From contig NW_019776070.1 in NCBI RefSeq assembly GCF_001039355.2, positions 1-60,910 of the forward strand: DNA of 60,910 nt, written 5' to 3'. Made by a program: the position numbers and the translations under genes. The stretch is from Lingula anatina. Taxonomy: Eukaryota; Brachiopoda; Lingulata; Lingulida; Lingulidae. The notes under the pieces were generated by a model, which searched no databases, was not told the origin of the DNA, and was given only the letters and a program-made list of their open reading frames with translations. Shown one piece after another: positions 25,469 through 38,050 of this stretch. Each line of letters opens with the position of its first letter. Position 1 is the stretch's first letter.

Positions 25469-28400
25469 TTACGCTGCATCTGCTGCTGTAATATTGACGT
25501 AACAGGGTGGAACAAAAGTATTTGCTAGGTGTAGTATGGCGGAGTATGTAGAGGCTATACCTCCAATGAGACCTATCAGAATGATTTCCCAGCACATCAC
25601 TTTTACATGGAGTGGGACAAACCTGCAACAGAAATAGTGAAAACAAATTTGTACTGAATATTTGTTTGTAAAAAGTTGTATACACTGTTTCAGATAAATG
25701 AAACATGAATATTGTGCTGATCATGCCTTTATATCTGCAATAAATGATCTTATTATTAAAGTATTTCTTGTTTCTTATTATAAAAAGGCAAATGGTTGAA
25801 TGTTGTCATGATAGATGGAAGTGTGAAAAAAAGCCACCTACTTTTCCCTCCAGTCTCCTTTCATAGCACAAAGTCTGAGGTAAAAGAATGGTGGGCAAAT
25901 AAACGTCGTGAAGGTGACGGTGGACCCACCGACCAATGACAAGATGGCTCCAAAATGGGGGATACTCTCGGTGACAAACAGCACACACGCCATGACACAG
26001 GTCCGCAGTAGACAGCGCTTCCAACCAAACTCTGGATGAATTTACATTTTACAAACATTAAATAATGGTTAATAATTCTAAAAGCTTCTTATGGGCAAAA
26101 ATGCATCCAATATTAAATAATAGTAAATAATAATAAAAACTTATTATGGGCGATTAAATCAAATATGCAGCTACACATATTTAAATGATAGGCAAATATA
26201 TGAAGTTACAAGCAATTTTAACTTATAAATTTTATGTGACAAAGAAAGCGGTCAATTTCTCTGCTAACATACACCCATACCTCAGCAAAAAGACTAATTT
26301 TTTTTATCAAAAAAAAACAAAAAAAAAAAAAAAACTAAATCTCAGCTGACAGATCTACATGACTTACTATTGGGGACTCTGAAGATTTCCTCCAGCTCCT
26401 GCAGGAAAGGGTTCAGTACCAGAACCAAGCCCATCATCAGGTGAAGGGTCAGCAGTATCTCTACTATATACAGCATTGGACCTGGGGTTACAGAACGCAG
26501 AATGTTGTCATCCAGTTTGTGTCCAAGAAAGAAGTAAGCGACTGCAGAGACTGGGATATACATACAGAGAACAACTGTAAAGGAAGAGGAAATAAGATGT
26601 CAACTTTACACTGATGTATTACATCTGAGATTTGATAAAGGGCTGAGAGAATTTTACTTTTTAAATCTCACTGAAGTCACACTGTTCACTGTAAAAAGAG
26701 GCATTGGGAAGGGGTCTTCTGCCTCACATCAAAAGTCGCACATCAAAAATTACAATTGTGAGTGAATAAATGTACATATTCTCAGTGATGACTGTACCTC
26801 TATATTCTATCAATCAAAGTCTACTTTTGAAGAGCCATAAACATAAATTCCAGTAGCAATGAAAAGAAAACTCAATTACAATAATTAAAATCAAAACATT
26901 TTCCTTCTCAGTAAAACTCACTGCTGTATCCTATGGTGACAGACTTCCAAAATTCTTTGGGCTTTTTCATATCATGTTGGATGGTCGGGAAAACAGAGAG
27001 TCCCCCAAATGCAAACAGAATTGTTCCAAATGCCATGAAGAATGAGGTAAATCCCACAGGGTCATGTCTGACCGTCACACTGGCCACCTGGTTGTGGTCC
27101 ACAATTAGATTGGCAGTGAGAATGACACAGGCTATGGCAGTGGCCCCCATAGCTCCCATTGCTATAGGCCTGGAGGAAAAAATAATAGAAATATTAAATA
27201 TAAGATTGGCAGTGAGAATGACACAGGCTATGGCAGTGGCCCCCATAGCTCCCAATACTATCTTACTGGACAAAAAAAGATGGCTATGCAGAAAAGTGGT
27301 ACAAGAAAAACTTTAAAGACAATTGATTTGGCACATGTATATATCTTACTGGTATTATTGCGGTAACTACAATTTTACAAAGAATAAAATGTATTTTGGA
27401 TGCAAATGCTGTAAAAATCAAATAACATTATCTCATGCAATAAACAATACATAATTATGTCAGGGAGGTTCATAACATATAAAAGCTATTGCTTTACTTC
27501 TAAAAGTTTACCAGAAATCTTTTGGTGTCCCCAGCCAGGTAAAAGGTGTTAAAAACCCAGCAATCAGAAGATTCCAGTAACAGAATGAAATCTCTGTGTG
27601 TCCTATATTCTCGGCCAATGATTGAATGTTTTCTGCTGCCAGTAACAGGAAGACCACACCCACTCCAAACAACTGGACATTATTGGCAAAGGACACTGAA
27701 TATCTGTAGAGATATTGAGAAAAAAAGATATATTAATGAAATATTTTACTATTGCCTATACTTCTATGACTTTGGCATATACTTAAAAAATTACCAGTAC
27801 TGTACATAGTGATAGCTACTGAGTTGATACTGTATCTTTCAACAGAAAATGAAATAAATTTTCACTGTTCAAATTAATCTTTTATCAATAATAATAATAA
27901 TTTTGTAATTTCTTGTTTAGTTGTGCACATTTTACAAGCCGTACAATCTCAATAAACATAATGATACGAAGACTGGTAATAAAATAAATAAATTAAAGAA
28001 TAAATTGAGAGCCTAAAGTGAAAACTACTGTAGTCAATATAAACCACATTGAACAGATGTACTGGTAGTGCAGTGTTTCTGTTAATATATTGCTGAGTTT
28101 GTACTTGTACATACTGTTGTATGGATGTTTTCATTGTAAGTTACATAACATATATCAAGGTACATACATGTAAAAGTTAGCATGCAAATACAAAAAAAAC
28201 AAAAAACTACTGATAAAAATAAGCATGCTGGCAAGCCTTGTATAAGTATGAAACTGTAGTTGTACTGTAGATATCTGATATTATCACTTAATGTGCAATA
28301 ATATTTAGGCTTAATATGCAAAGTATCCATGATACATTTAAAACAAAATCCAGTTTTTCTTCAACATAAACTTGGATCCATCATAACAATAACTGAAAAT

Positions 28401-30702
28401 TCATGTATCACATAAAAAGTGATTTCAAAGCACCACTTTAAAGCCTGTATTGCATATGAATATAATTATACTGTGCCACGCAAAAACTAATTTTTAAAAA
28501 GCAATAATTTCAAACTCTAAAATTAAATAAATACATACTGTCACTACAATAAAACATAAGCAAAACAAGTAGATAACATATCCATGCACACAACACAACA
28601 AACACGAACCATGCTCATGCTAAAGATAACGAAAAAGTGAAATCACAATTATCTTAACTCTCTCTGTTAAATATTTAATATAATACAATATACTGTGGTA
28701 TTATATACTTACAAATCAAACCAAACTAGAAATATAACGAAATTGAGACTGATCTTAGGCAAACTTCATCAATTTGAAAGTAGAGATTATTATCAAAGAA
28801 ATTATTACAAATGATGATTATTTACTTTTAACTGAAATTTGAAAAAGAAAACAAGTGGCACAAGTTACAACATAATTTTAACCATGATTTATGGAAACAG
28901 GTCCTGTGCATCTGTAATTATTTATTTATTATAATCATTCCCATTATGAAATATGTCTATTGTAACTGTGTATGTGTACTGGGGTCACTTACTTTCCCAC
29001 TTTCCCCATGGCCCTGACACCAATAGAAGTATAGGGGTCTCTGGTGTCAGAGCGGTACTCCTCCCATCTCTCCTGTAGTATAATCCAGCACTGGCCCAGT
29101 AATACCCCGCAGTAACCAGAGATAAGACAGCACACAAAGATCATCACTAAACCAAACCAACCTAAAACAAGTGGAGAAACAATACTGAAAAGTAACTTCA
29201 ATTGTTCATAAAAATATTGATTATTTTTGAGCATTTTAATACAGTCTCTGCTTTTCTAGCAATTCGATCTTTTTTTTCCTTTTTGTTTATTTTAAGTGTT
29301 GTAGGTCTCATATGATAGCATCAAGTTTAATTTTTATTCTGGCTATGTACTCAAGTGCATATTCAAGACAAATACATGTATATTAGTAAGCAATTTAGCA
29401 TTGCCAAATAATGGGACAGCTTTATAATATCTTTAATTCATAAAATTCTAAAAATATCCAATTCAGAAGCTGGGGTTAGCAGTTATGCCTCAGATATTTT
29501 CTACTGAACCCCCGTTTACCTACCAGAATTCTCTACTGCCCTTGGCAGTGCCAGCACCCCACTCCCTGCCATTTCTACTATATAACACCATACATGTATA
29601 TACTTACCTGAATTCTCTACTGCCCTTGGCAGTGCCAGCACCCCACTCCCTGCCATTTCTACTATATAACACCATACATGTATATACTCACCTGAATTCT
29701 CTACTGCCCTTGGCAGTGCCAGCACCCCACTCCCTGCCATTTCTACAATATAACACCATACATGTATATACTCACCAGAATTCTCTACTGCCCTTGGCAG
29801 TGCCAGGACACCACTCCCTGCCATTTCTCCAGCTATAAACAAGCATGCTGTGATCACTGTCAGTCCATGGTGTGCCTAAGGACAGAGGAGACTTACATTG
29901 TACATGTAACTCCCTGGGTTAGTTCACAGTTCTAGTGTATGTATATGTCACTTGACTGTAACTATATACACAGTAACACAAATATATTAAGACTCAAATT
30001 TAAAATAGCACAAAAATTCATGCGTTAGCACACCTGTTGATGGTTCTGATATACACTGGCTGTGCTCAAGAACCGTTAATAGGAGTGCTAATGCACGAAT
30101 TTTCACACTAATCTAAAGTAAAATATTGCACGACTGCAGTTAATTTTTAAAGTTTGGAAATCACTCCTGTTTGAGACACATCGTACTGATCTTCTATACA
30201 TATATACTGGGTAGGTGGCTCAATTTATAACATATCCAAAATAAATTAATTGCTTGTTGGAAAAGGTCGTTAACAAGCTCCATTTCTACATGTTTCCTCT
30301 CCTTTTTAATAGATACTATAAAATGAAAATGTCTATTTAAAAATTACAGATATATGCATAATGTATTTTATAATTTATGGATTGTACAGGTCAGCATGTA
30401 TAGCGTTCAATTGAGATAATAATAAGTTAATAATTCAACAACATTAAAAGCAATGACAAGATCACAAAGTGCAAAAGAAACACATCAGGAAGTCTCTTGA
30501 TTAAAAAAAAACGTTTTTCTCAAATGACCGGGGTTAGTAGGGTACTTGGGTACTAGGGGACTACAGCATGTGAACTAACATGTCCCGCAGACGGATATTC
30601 TGCTTTGTCTTCAGCTTGGATTTCGGGAGCCCCCCACGATACCGTTTCCCCATTGATGTTCCTCGTCACGTCCACCAAGTGCTCTTTACTTTCTCCTTCC
30701 AT
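25469..30702 (-). CDS. Amino-acid transporter, AAAP/Aa_trans family
   Basis: Eight exons, 5' to 3': 30702-30580, 29875-29776, 29161-28993, 27703-27512, 27169-26922, 26574-26368, 26031-25842, 25622-25469. Phases match at every junction (0, 1, 2, 2, 1, 1, 2); total 1383 nt, 460 aa. A hydrophilic N-terminus (MEGESKEHLVDV) precedes about 10-11 membrane segments. The first carries the family hallmark (TACLFIAGEMAGSGVLALPR); later ones include IPHFGAILSLVGGSTVTFTTF and ICPPFFYLRLCAM, typical of auxin/amino-acid permeases (the SLC32/36/38 relatives). Substrate and membrane cannot be told from sequence. The stop TAA is followed by TAAAC, giving AATAAA overlapping the end. Exons 2 and 5 each have extra partial copies in the adjoining intron, described separately. 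Confidence 0.88.
27173..27268 (-). repeat. Tandem partial copy of transporter exon 5 in the upstream intron
   Basis: About 53 bp of exon 5 (the AIACVILTANLI segment) is repeated just upstream at about 27200-27255. Intron sequence AATATTAAATATAAG lies between the two copies, and the minus-strand frame is open across both. A pyrimidine-rich acceptor (TTTTTTTGTCCAG) above 27268 would splice from exon 4 (phase 2) in frame, giving CKIVLGAMGATA. That would lengthen the protein by about 33 residues if used. Confidence 0.7.
29524..29775 (-). repeat. 84-bp tandem copies of transporter exon 2 with splice sites
   Basis: The 3' half of exon 2 plus its donor and about 30 bp of intron occur four times at exactly 84-bp spacing (GAATTC landmarks at 29526, 29610, 29694 and 29778, the last in exon 2 itself). 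The extra copies encode EMAGSGVLALPRAVENSG. Each ends at a GT donor and is preceded by ATAGTAG or ATTGTAG, usable as an acceptor. A mini-exon such as 29574-29524 is 51 nt and phase 1 at both ends, so any number could be included without changing frame. Not shown to be spliced. Confidence 0.8.
30006..30110. mobile_element. Hairpin MITE family C, copy 2
   Basis: Arms TAGCACAAAAATTCATGCG and GCACGAATTTTCACACTA are diverged from the 16569-16652 copy but have the same layout. It is in transporter intron 1. Confidence 0.65.
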
Positions 30703-31743
30703 CGTTATGACATGATATGATTCAGTATTTACATAAATGGTACATAAAAATGCTTTTTATGGAGTAAGTCCAACGGCACTTCCTGAACTTCGCCACTTTC
30801 GTTATTTACATCATATGATAAGTCACATGACTGTCACATGACTTGTAATGCAATAATCTGTCCAACATGGCGGCGCCCACTATCGTCTTGCCTCAGCAAT
30901 GACACAAACCAAAACAAAAAATCCAAGCCGTGGTATGTTTTGATTAGTTGCAAACATGTTTTTATTCGAAATTAAGATCGCATACACTCTATTTTTTATA
31001 CTTTATTAAAACTTAAAAAGAATTTTCATACTTGAAGGTCAATCGCGAAAAAAAAAAAGAGGCTTTGGACTTAGGCCTAATTCTGACGTTTTGTACTTGC
31101 ATGTGTGTGTATATATATATGTGTGTGTGTGTGCAAGTGTGTGTGTGTGTGTGCTTGCGTGTGACGTCAGCTGTACAGGTGTAGGAAAGAGGTCTGTTGA
31201 ATGTGATGACACTCCATACTTAACCTATATAAACTGATCGAGGAATGTGTGTAATGAAGATAAATGCAAACGGTGTCAGAATACCATAAGCTACATTTGT
31301 AGATAAGTAAGAGCTACCCCGGTGGGTGTGGGTGCACAATACCTATGTCTATTTAATTAAATTTATTAAAAAATACTTAAGGGATTGCGATCATTCCTTT
31401 TTACATTATGGTAGGCTAGTTGGGTATTTTAAAGTCATTTTATGGTATTTTAGATTTTTAGATTCTTTAACTGATCCAGGTGACAAGCTAAGTGGGATTG
31501 GAGTTATATGCAGCTTAAAAGTTCATGCATTACTATTATTGCTTGTCTCTGATATGCACTATTTGTGCTATACATTAGTGCTTTATTGTTTTTATTTCTT
31601 TTTTCTTTATCGTTCTTTTACTACTGTATTTACTTGCATTCAGCATGTATTTACAGGTAATATGGAATCTGAATCATTCTTGGAAGAAAATTACTCTTAA
31701 AAAAAGGAACTGACAGTGATACTGGAACATTTGGAATATTAAG
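30703..31743. promoter_or_regulatory. Shared divergent promoter region of transporter and IBA57
   Basis: About 1 kb separates the two start codons. AACATGGCGGC at 30864-30874 matches the YY1-type start-site motif. It is followed by a GT donor (GTATGT at 30933) and a possible acceptor (TTTACAG at 31656), so a non-coding first exon of IBA57 ending at 30932 is plausible. That exon would contain a 12-codon upstream ORF. A TG-rich microsatellite lies at about 31100-31155. No TATA box is evident. Confidence 0.4.
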
Positions 31744-33781
31744 ATGCTGCTAGGAAAACATCTAAGAATGGCTTCAACTTTGTGTAAACACTTATCACTG
31801 ACACCAGTGTTAACAAGACAGTACACCCTCTCTAATGTTAACACCAGACTCTTGGTGTCAGGATCACAAAGATCAGCTTTGTGTCACAAAAGGACTCTTG
31901 CAGAGCAGTCAAAGAAACAGACAGATGTTTCTGCAGGTCTTAGATATCAGCAGCTGGGACATCGCGGGTTGATCCGCTTTGCCGGCCCAGACTCAACGCA
32001 GTTTCTTCAGGGACTCATCACTAATGATATGAACTGCCTTCAGAGAGAGTTGGACTGTCATAAGATGGCACTGTATGCGTTTCTGTTGAATGTGAAGGTA
32101 AGCACATGTATTACTGTTTTCTTGTAAGTGTTGTTTTATTGCATGGTCAGTTCTTAAACTTGTGCAGTGTACTGCATGCTTGTATTTGGATTTTCTTAAT
32201 TACACAATTTAGCTAAAAAAAGGTTTTAAAAAGGATTGTTGCAAATAAGCAGGAATGGTTCATATAAATATTCAAAATGTTTTTTATTCCAATTAAAATA
32301 TATTAAAAGATTTAATTCACATATCAGTCAATTGATTTATACATGAAATAATTCTATGCATGTTGAATTTGACCAAACATATATCATTACAGAATGTGAG
32401 ATCATTTTACTTATGTGGTTTATTCTTATATTACACAGTTTATTCATGAACATTCAACATGTATTATATATTATGTTAGTATGCAAGGTCAGCTAGGATA
32501 GACTTACAAAGTATGTAGCTACATCGAAGTTATTTGTATGTATTACAGGGTCGTGTGGTATGTGACATGTTTGTCTACAACATCAGTAAAGCCCCTGATA
32601 CACACATCTATCTGCTGGAGGTGGATACAGAGTTGGTGGACGAAGTACACACTACCATGAAAAAATACCGCCTTAGAAAGAAGGTGAGTTGATCCCATTT
32701 ATGAAGTATATTTAGCAGGTTGGCAGTTAGGGGAAAAAAAGAAAGCTTTGACAGAAAAATACCCCCCCCCCCCCCATAAGATTGCTGGTTACGGGGTGCC
32801 TGTTAAAGGTGCATGGTTGCAGTGTTTCATTCTCAAAATACCTAATTTATTAAATCTGAAATTTTCATCTTAGGGTGGTACATATACATGGAATATTAAC
32901 TGAATGATTAAACCTGAAAACAAAGATAACTGATCATCATAGTTGAGTGAAAAATGGGAAAAGCATCGATCCACAGTACATTTAATTGGTCAGAGTTGTT
33001 GATTCTGGTGTATAAAATACCAATAGAGTTTTTGGTTTGTTTTTTTGAAAAACTTACAGGTTGTCCATTTTCTTCTACAGGTTGACATTGCTGTAACAGA
33101 CGAACTGAAAGTAGTGGCAGTATTTCCTGTTGAAGATGGACCTTTTGATGCTGAGCTTACTATAGGTAGCACTGACGGTGCACCGTTAGTAGCCGTTGAG
33201 AAAGACCCCAGACTTACCGCCATGGGCTACAGACTGGTCCTGCCAGCTTTTGATGATGGTCAGTTATGTGATTTATTTTCTTTATTGGTAAATCTTTAAA
33301 TATATTTTTGTTTGGGGATAAAACACCTTGATAATTAATAAGCACAAGTTGTTTTTGCATCGCATCATGTAAAAAAAATGTAATATATCAAATATCACTT
33401 GATAGACAAAAATGCATACAAAATTTACTGATATATTTGTTAATGAAATTGAAATAAATTGACAATTGCTTCAAATTGATACTGTGTAATTTTTAGTATG
33501 GATAAGATTATTTGTGTAACTTGTCAGTAAGAATGCTTTAAATCCCAGTGAAAATCCCAGAAAATGCACCAAATCAGCAATGGATTCACCTGCCTCTGCT
33601 TGCACTGTTCTTTTATTAGTAACACCTCACCTGCCTGATGTGAAGGAAGCAGACACCCCCACTGCCTACCATGTGAAGAGACTCCGTCTTGGAATTGGGG
33701 AGGGACCCACGGATCATCCGCCAGGAAAAGCACTGCCACTGGAGTGTAATGCTGCATATCTACATGGAGGTTGGTCTGCGC

Positions 33782-33832
<51 letters not shown>

Positions 33833-34755
33833 CTTGTGTGTGTCTGACTGCCTCTGTCTGTGCATGTATGCCTGTGCATGTGCGTTTGCTTTTCATTAGT
33901 GGACATTATCTTATTTTCCTTATCAGAATGTAGTTTTCAAGAAATCATGTCTTACATATGAGGGGTATATGTTGTATCATCAAAGCTGGGTTGTTATTTG
34001 GTCAAAGCCTACATCTTATCCAGCTGTCTATAAAAAAGGGGGAATTGTCTAGTAGAAAAGCAATGTTGCTTTCACCTGGAATGAAACTCATGAAGTGGGT
34101 CTCAGATCTGTACAACATTTCATCAGATTTTATTCTTACTATGTATGTAACTGTACATGTATATAATGATTGCTTTCAGTGAGTTTTGACAAAGGCTGTT
34201 ATATTGGTCAAGAGTTGACTGCCAGAACACACCACACAGGCATGATAAGAAAGAGAATCATGCCTCTTCTGATAGATAGGTAACAACACATTGAAAATAA
34301 TGTCAAAACTTGTTTTAAAATTTTGGAATTAAAATGTGTTTATAGATCATTAAAATAGTATAGTAATCTGCAAATTAACACTACACTACATGTTTTCTTT
34401 TCCCCAATTTTCCAAATGCATGAAATTTTGTTAATTATAGTAAAAAAAACTTTGAAAAAAATGCATTACCCTGTACATTAACTTTAAAAAAAAACATCAA
34501 AAACCCATTTTAATTATTTCCAGTCAAAGCTCTGTTGACTTGCAGGCGGAGGATGTTTTAGTTAATTCAGATGGAAAAGAATGTGGGATATTTCGCAGTG
34601 CTATGGGACAGAATGGACTTGGACTAATGAGAGTGGACGAGGCTAAAGGTCCCTTAACTGTCAGACGTAAGGGCACAGAGAAGTCGGATGTAAAAATGAT
34701 TGACGGTGTTACTGTTACAGCTCAGCAGCCATTTTGGTGGCCTAGCAGTACCTAG
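31744..34755 (+). CDS. IBA57: IBA57, mitochondrial Fe-S cluster assembly factor
   Basis: Six exons: 31744-32097, 32549-32683, 33081-33258, 33620-33769, 34180-34279, 34524-34755. Phases match throughout; total 1149 nt, 382 aa (the human protein is about 356). IBA57 acts in the mitochondrial matrix with ISCA1/ISCA2 in building [4Fe-4S] clusters. The first roughly 60 residues are rich in R, K, S and T with few acids, as in an import presequence; a second Met at codon 9 could also start. GCVT/YgfZ-type features: [17 protein letters not shown] near residue 80, and the signature [17 protein letters not shown] with the family cysteine at about 279. AATAAA occurs at 34815-34820. Confidence 0.93.
33783..33829. 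repeat. (TG)n microsatellite in IBA57 intron 4
   Basis: About 20 TG repeats (with a leading CGCGCG) start 14 bp after the exon 4 donor. Confidence 0.85.
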
Positions 34756-35177
34756 CTTTTCTCTACTGACCGTGTCAGTACATTGTGTTCCCATTCTTTT
34801 ACAGCTGTGACAAGAATAAACTGTTCATAAATTACGAGGAAGTTTCAGGAGTGTTTTTTTTTATTCAGTTAAAAGTTAACATGAGAATGAATAAAAATGC
34901 TCTCGATCAAGTTGCCAGAATAAAGGATTTTGGAAAACTTTAAGATGGCTGTTAAATATCAATTTTTTGCACATACGCCTTCATTCGCGGTAACATCGAA
35001 TCTTGTTGCTCATGAAATGTTATTTTGACAAAATCTAAATTAATCTGTAACAGTGAGAGAACTGGCTAACCGCAATGTAAGCGAGTTGTTGGACCTCTGT
35101 CCTGGCGCCACTACCACAATTCATAGGGACACCTGCCGCAACCTTTCCATTCTAAAGAGTTTACATAACTTAGGCTC

Positions 35178-35385
35178 TATTCCTATAGATTTTAGATCGA
35201 TCTATCCCCGCGGGGAGTCTCACTGGATTATTTTCAGATAATCCGGCTTAAATGTCCGTCCCGCCTACTACAAGCTGTAAGGGGGCAATTAACTTTCGTG
35301 TCCGCCCGGCTGACAGCTACTTAGCGTGAACCCCCAGGGAGTTAGGTCGATCTAAAGTAGGTCGATCTAATCTATGGAAATGGGG
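35178..35385. mobile_element. MITE family A, copy 3, inverted
   Basis: Inverted copy of 20752-20958 with the same core (CCCGCGGGGAGTCTCACTGG, GTCCCGCCTACTACAAGCTG, GCGTGAACCCCCAGGGAG). It lies about 420 bp downstream of IBA57. Confidence 0.75.
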
Positions 35386-35417
35386 TGTAAAAGAGGGCTT
35401 TTTGCTGTAGAAGTATA

Positions 35418-35570
35418 CAGGCCCGTAGTCAGGGGGGCTCGAATGAACCGCCCCTTTTGGTGTGAAAAGGTCTACTCTGGGTAAAATTGGATCTAGGTTC
35501 ATTAAGTTTTTATGGAAAAGTCCACTTTTTCAGAAAAAGAACCCCCCTTTTGAAATTGCTGGCTACGGGC

Positions 35571-35573
<3 letters not shown>
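35418..35573. mobile_element. hAT-like MITE with CAGGCCCGTAG ends
   Basis: 156 bp bounded by CAGGCCCGTAGTC and GGCTACGGGCCTG. It abuts a TA microsatellite directly on the right, so the target duplication cannot be read. Confidence 0.65.

Positions 35574-35651
<78 letters not shown>
35574..35651. repeat. (TA)n microsatellite
   Basis: About 78 bp of uninterrupted TA. It generates a false poly-(I/Y) frame. Confidence 0.95.
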
Positions 35652-35654
<3 letters not shown>

Positions 35655-38050
35655 AATTCAAACCTTCGGTCAGTAAAAATTCAAAACTGACTTTCAATTT
35701 CATACGTTTTTAATCACTGTAGTTTATTTGTTAAAAGCTGAACCTAATAGTTTTAATAGCCCCAAATATGTTACGTTAAAATATCACACAGGCGGGGGAG
35801 GAAGCAAACGATGTGGCACTGGATAGGTTGATTTTTTATTTATTTTGTTTTGGGGGAAGGGGGTCGTACAGGGTTCTATTTGATAGTACATTTGAATAAT
35901 TGAAATAGTCGCACTTGGAATGTGTAGCCAGTAAAAATGAAGGTGTTTGCTTTCTCACACAATACTGTCGAAAAAAATTAATTTGCCGTCACCTTTCAAC
36001 CTTTCAATCAGTGGTGATAAGAAGTTTGAATAACTTTTCAATTACTTTTTGCCTGGGCGGAAAGAATTATGTAAGCAACGAGAGGTCATGTGAAAGGTTT
36101 GACGCAGTAAATTTACCGAAATTTGGAACAGAAATGAATCAACGCCTGAATTTTGTATTGAATAGATGAAGAAAAGTAAACATCATTTCGGCAAAACACA
36201 AAATACAGGGAACGGGACTTTTATTCTGGGGTTTGGCAGTAATGCTTCACATAATTTGTCCTGGCAAAATACTGTTTCTTCGGGGACCTCTTGTATGTTT
36301 GTTGTCCTCGTGGTCCGGAAGCGACCTTTGAATAACTAAGCACCAGTGGCAATAACAAATGAAGACTTAATTTTCTCATATTCAGACACGCTCCCGTCAA
36401 ATATTTGGACAGGGAAAATGTGACGTTTTTCGCATGCCTCTGACAAACAAAAGCTGTAAATGATCTTTTAGTATATCCTTTTAATTATGTGTACACCAAT
36501 TAAAAAAGAGAACCTGTTGGTGATTTTCTGTTGGCGACCCATTACCTATGATTGCTCTCTCTGTCGCCGGTCAATATTTGCGAGAACTGTCCAAAGAATG
36601 GCTTTAAAATGTGGAGCTAAACATCATAATTAGTATAGTCTGTGTGCTGGCCCTTGACGACAAACAGGTAAATGTTGGTCTATTTCAACCTTATTATGTA
36701 TTATGATAAAAACTATTTTTAAAAATCAATGCTCATCAATAATGCAGCCAGTTTTATTAACGTTGCTAGCAATCTAGTTTACCTAATATTTATATTATAT
36801 ATACTTACGTTTATAAACTCGGTATTATGTTTTTCTATGAACCAAGAACTTATAGAAACATGAAAAGTAACACCGAGAACAGATAATAAGATAGGTGTTT
36901 CTGTGGTATATCATGTTATTTTATTAAATCGTGATTTGTTGTACGTCCATCAAACACGCCACTTTTATTAAGAAAAAAGATACATGTAATACAGAGTTTT
37001 TATTGATAACATTTATATGTATTGCGGTTGAAATAGAAACCCGTGTGCCACATATTGCATTATGGTAATTAATCTGATGTCACTGGAAACGCATGCTGTC
37101 TTTTATTTTTTGTTCATTCTTCTACTTTTATCGTTTTGCTATTTTAACTTCTTCCCATCTCGTCTTTCAAGGTTATCATGATATCAGTTACTTTTATTAA
37201 AAGTGTTTCACAAAATAATATTTTTTCAAGTATTCATCACAAGGAATTATTGAATTTCGATTGAAATAGACTCAGATGTTTTCATTAATTGCGTGATTTT
37301 TTTTCTGTGATCTAAAAAAAGGATTCCCGCCATTTACGCAGGCAACAATGACGTTTTGTCCTTTATTTTTGGGGCCTTGTCGCTATTTTTCTTTTCTTTT
37401 TCATTATTTTTTTGCACTCCGAGACATTACTCTTGACGTCGTTTACCAAATTGAGTTTATTAAAGAGAAACTTAACACGTGTAAGTGCCTATAGTGTAAA
37501 TGTTCAGAATTTATCATCGTAACACGTACCTGGACAGGCAGGTAAATACCAAGTGATAACGACATTAGTTCTGATTATTCAGAGATGAAAGGTAATCAAG
37601 TACGTGAACTGATACACAATTCAGTTGGACTGACAGGTGCAAGAATACCGCTCAGCCTCCATACATCAGTAGACCTTTTAATATGTTTTAACTGTATGTC
37701 CCAAAAGGTACCACACACCTAAATATCTATAGAACTGGGCCGTGGTTTCTTCCAATGTTTCTAAGGTCGTATATCGATCATATTTTTATATTCATAATTT
37801 CCAGTCCATTACCCCGGGTGTAGCAGCTCGCACCAATTAGGGATACACAAACAAACACGTCAAACATGCTTTCACGACATGAACACCTTCCCCAAAGGGA
37901 AAGACTTGGGGTTATATCACATCTCCCCTATCCTTATTGATATTGGGGAGTAGTAATAGTGCTGCTAATCAGTCTGATTACCTTAACGATCTACATTAAT
38001 TGAATTTAATTCCCTGCTATTACCAATATATTAGGATATTTTTCTCGTTA

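Larger units (their letters stand above)
34821..38050. other. Intergenic, mostly unannotatable
   Basis: Holds MITE family A copy 3 (35178-35385), a hAT-like MITE (35418-35573) and a TA microsatellite (35574-35651). From 35.7 to 38.0 kb I see no coding exon or repeat. A short open frame at 35053-35241 ends inside the MITE and is not supported. Confidence 0.55.

Noticed and set aside
31326-31700. 124-aa frame upstream of IBA57
   Set aside because: AT-rich, rich in F, Y and L, no domain; it overlaps the probable IBA57 5' intron and acceptor.
32720-32810. Possible short MITE with poly-C and a GGTTACGGGGTGCCTG end in IBA57 intron 2
   Set aside because: Only a loose likeness to the 35418-35573 element; ends do not pair well enough to support it.
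35053-35241. Possible small gene MRELANRNVSELLDL...
   Set aside because: Looks protein-like at first, but the frame runs straight into MITE family A copy 3, has no splice sites and no recognised domain.
35462-35690. Frames with long I/Y runs
   Set aside because: Translation of the TA microsatellite and part of the MITE beside it.
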